Origin: Methanosarcina sp. DH2
GTDB lineage: Archaea > Halobacteriota > Methanosarcinia > Methanosarcinales > Methanosarcinaceae
Length of the DNA: 64,000 bases
Assembly (NCBI RefSeq): GCF_020804225.1
Contig: NZ_WJBI01000001.1
Location: forward strand, 793,188-857,187
Reading direction: 5' to 3'
Part shown: piece after piece, positions 63,682 through 64,000 of the stretch
Numbering within the stretch: the first letter of the stretch is position 1
Layout of the letters: each line of letters starts with the position of its first letter
The notes under the pieces: model-generated
Database searches by the model: none
What the model was told of the DNA's origin: nothing
The model's input: only the letters and a program-made list of their open reading frames with translations
Made by a program: the position numbers and the translations under genes

Positions 63682-64000
63682 TCACCAGGCAAGTTTCACT
63701 TTTTTTAAGGAATTGCCGGCTTCGCACTTTGCGTCAAGGCTCTCAAGGACCTCTACAATTTTGCATTTGTCCCCTCTTAAAAGCCCTTCCGGGTGGCAAA
63801 TCTCATACACACCGCACTCTCTCTTGCCACATTTGGCGGGCTCATACATAATTTTTGCCCCTTCAACTGCTTTTCTCGACTCCATTGTTGTCAGGATGGG
63901 AGCCCTGCTGACGTCCACAGCAAGTACTCCGCTGTCGTGCAGGAAACATTCGTGTATATCTTTACTTTTGATTCTCTCGACTCTATACCTGCGCCCGGGT
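63682..64000 (-). CDS. UPF0179 family protein, 5' end cut by the window
   Basis: The frame is open to the window edge. Reading inward from 64000 it gives RRYRVERIKSKDIHECFLHDSGVLAVDVSRAPI and then EGAKIMYEPAKCGKRECGVYEICHPEGLLRGDKCKIVEVLE, the UPF0179 pattern with conserved cysteines of a probable metal site. The N-terminal CxxC part lies outside the window. Function unknown, but the family is widespread in methanogens. An ATG near 63885 could be mistaken for the start; homology rejects it. Confidence 0.85.
   Translation of the reverse strand, partial: PGRRYRVERIKSKDIHECFLHDSGVLAVDVSRAPILTTMESRKAVEGAKIMYEPAKCGKRECGVYEICHPEGLLRGDKCKIVEVLESLDAKCEAGNSLKKVKLAW

Overview
The window looks like a chromosomal segment of a methanogenic archaeon of the genus Methanosarcina. 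The evidence is AT-rich intergenic DNA, archaeal TATA-like promoters, strong GGAGG/GGGGGA ribosome binding sites, and families common in that genus: UPF0179, DUF2150, DUF1638, NosD-like surface repeats, and a 37-nt CRISPR repeat of the kind I recall from M. mazei. Species cannot be fixed by reading alone.

Layout. 1-10.2 kb is a decaying zone: a transposase piece, broken EEP and pentapeptide-repeat genes, a secreted protein, a GNAT/48-aa pair resembling a toxin-antitoxin module, a frameshifted tocopherol-cyclase-like gene, a frameshifted polysaccharide flippase and a dead IS5-type element. 10.3-15.7 kb is a glycan operon: a GT4 fused to an alpha/alpha-barrel domain, a GH130 enzyme, and a GT4 fused to a mannose-6-phosphate-isomerase-type cupin, behind a long leader with three tandem hairpins. 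16.3-27.4 kb is a minus-strand block of envelope and stress-type genes: DUF2267, DUF389, two YgaP-like proteins, a transglutaminase-like lipoprotein, two copies of a small unknown protein, an alpha/beta hydrolase and an APC permease with universal-stress domains.

27.5-39.4 kb is the most unusual part. Genes of unrelated type (a triplicated unknown family, an acyltransferase, a dead hydrolase, a NosD-like protein, a cupin, an RNB ribonuclease with a C-terminal dsRNA-binding domain, a Fic/Doc pair and a trpF scrap) are separated by degenerate copies of the CRISPR repeat. All copies are in the same orientation, mostly in pairs spaced about 70-80 bp, which is the period of the intact array. This looks like a decayed CRISPR array or a CRISPR-repeat-bounded gene-cassette region on the leader-distal side of the live locus.

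39.4-51.7 kb is a complete type I-B CRISPR-Cas locus: 40 repeats and 39 spacers, a leader at the right end, a leftward operon cas8b-cas7-cas5-cas3-cas6b-cas1-cas2-cas4, and a divergent csa3 regulator with a palindrome near its promoter. 52-57.9 kb holds AlkD, a GNAT preceded by a 400-bp purine tract, a membrane protein, a lone ABC ATPase, structured repeats and DUF1638. 58.3-62.8 kb is a glycogen-type sugar cluster (glycogen synthase-like, GalT-like, GT4). The right edge has DUF2150 and a truncated UPF0179 gene.

Several genes carry single-base frameshifts or nonsense changes. Multiple independent lesions in the hydrolase and in the IS5 transposase favour true decay there; isolated one-base shifts elsewhere could also be sequencing errors.
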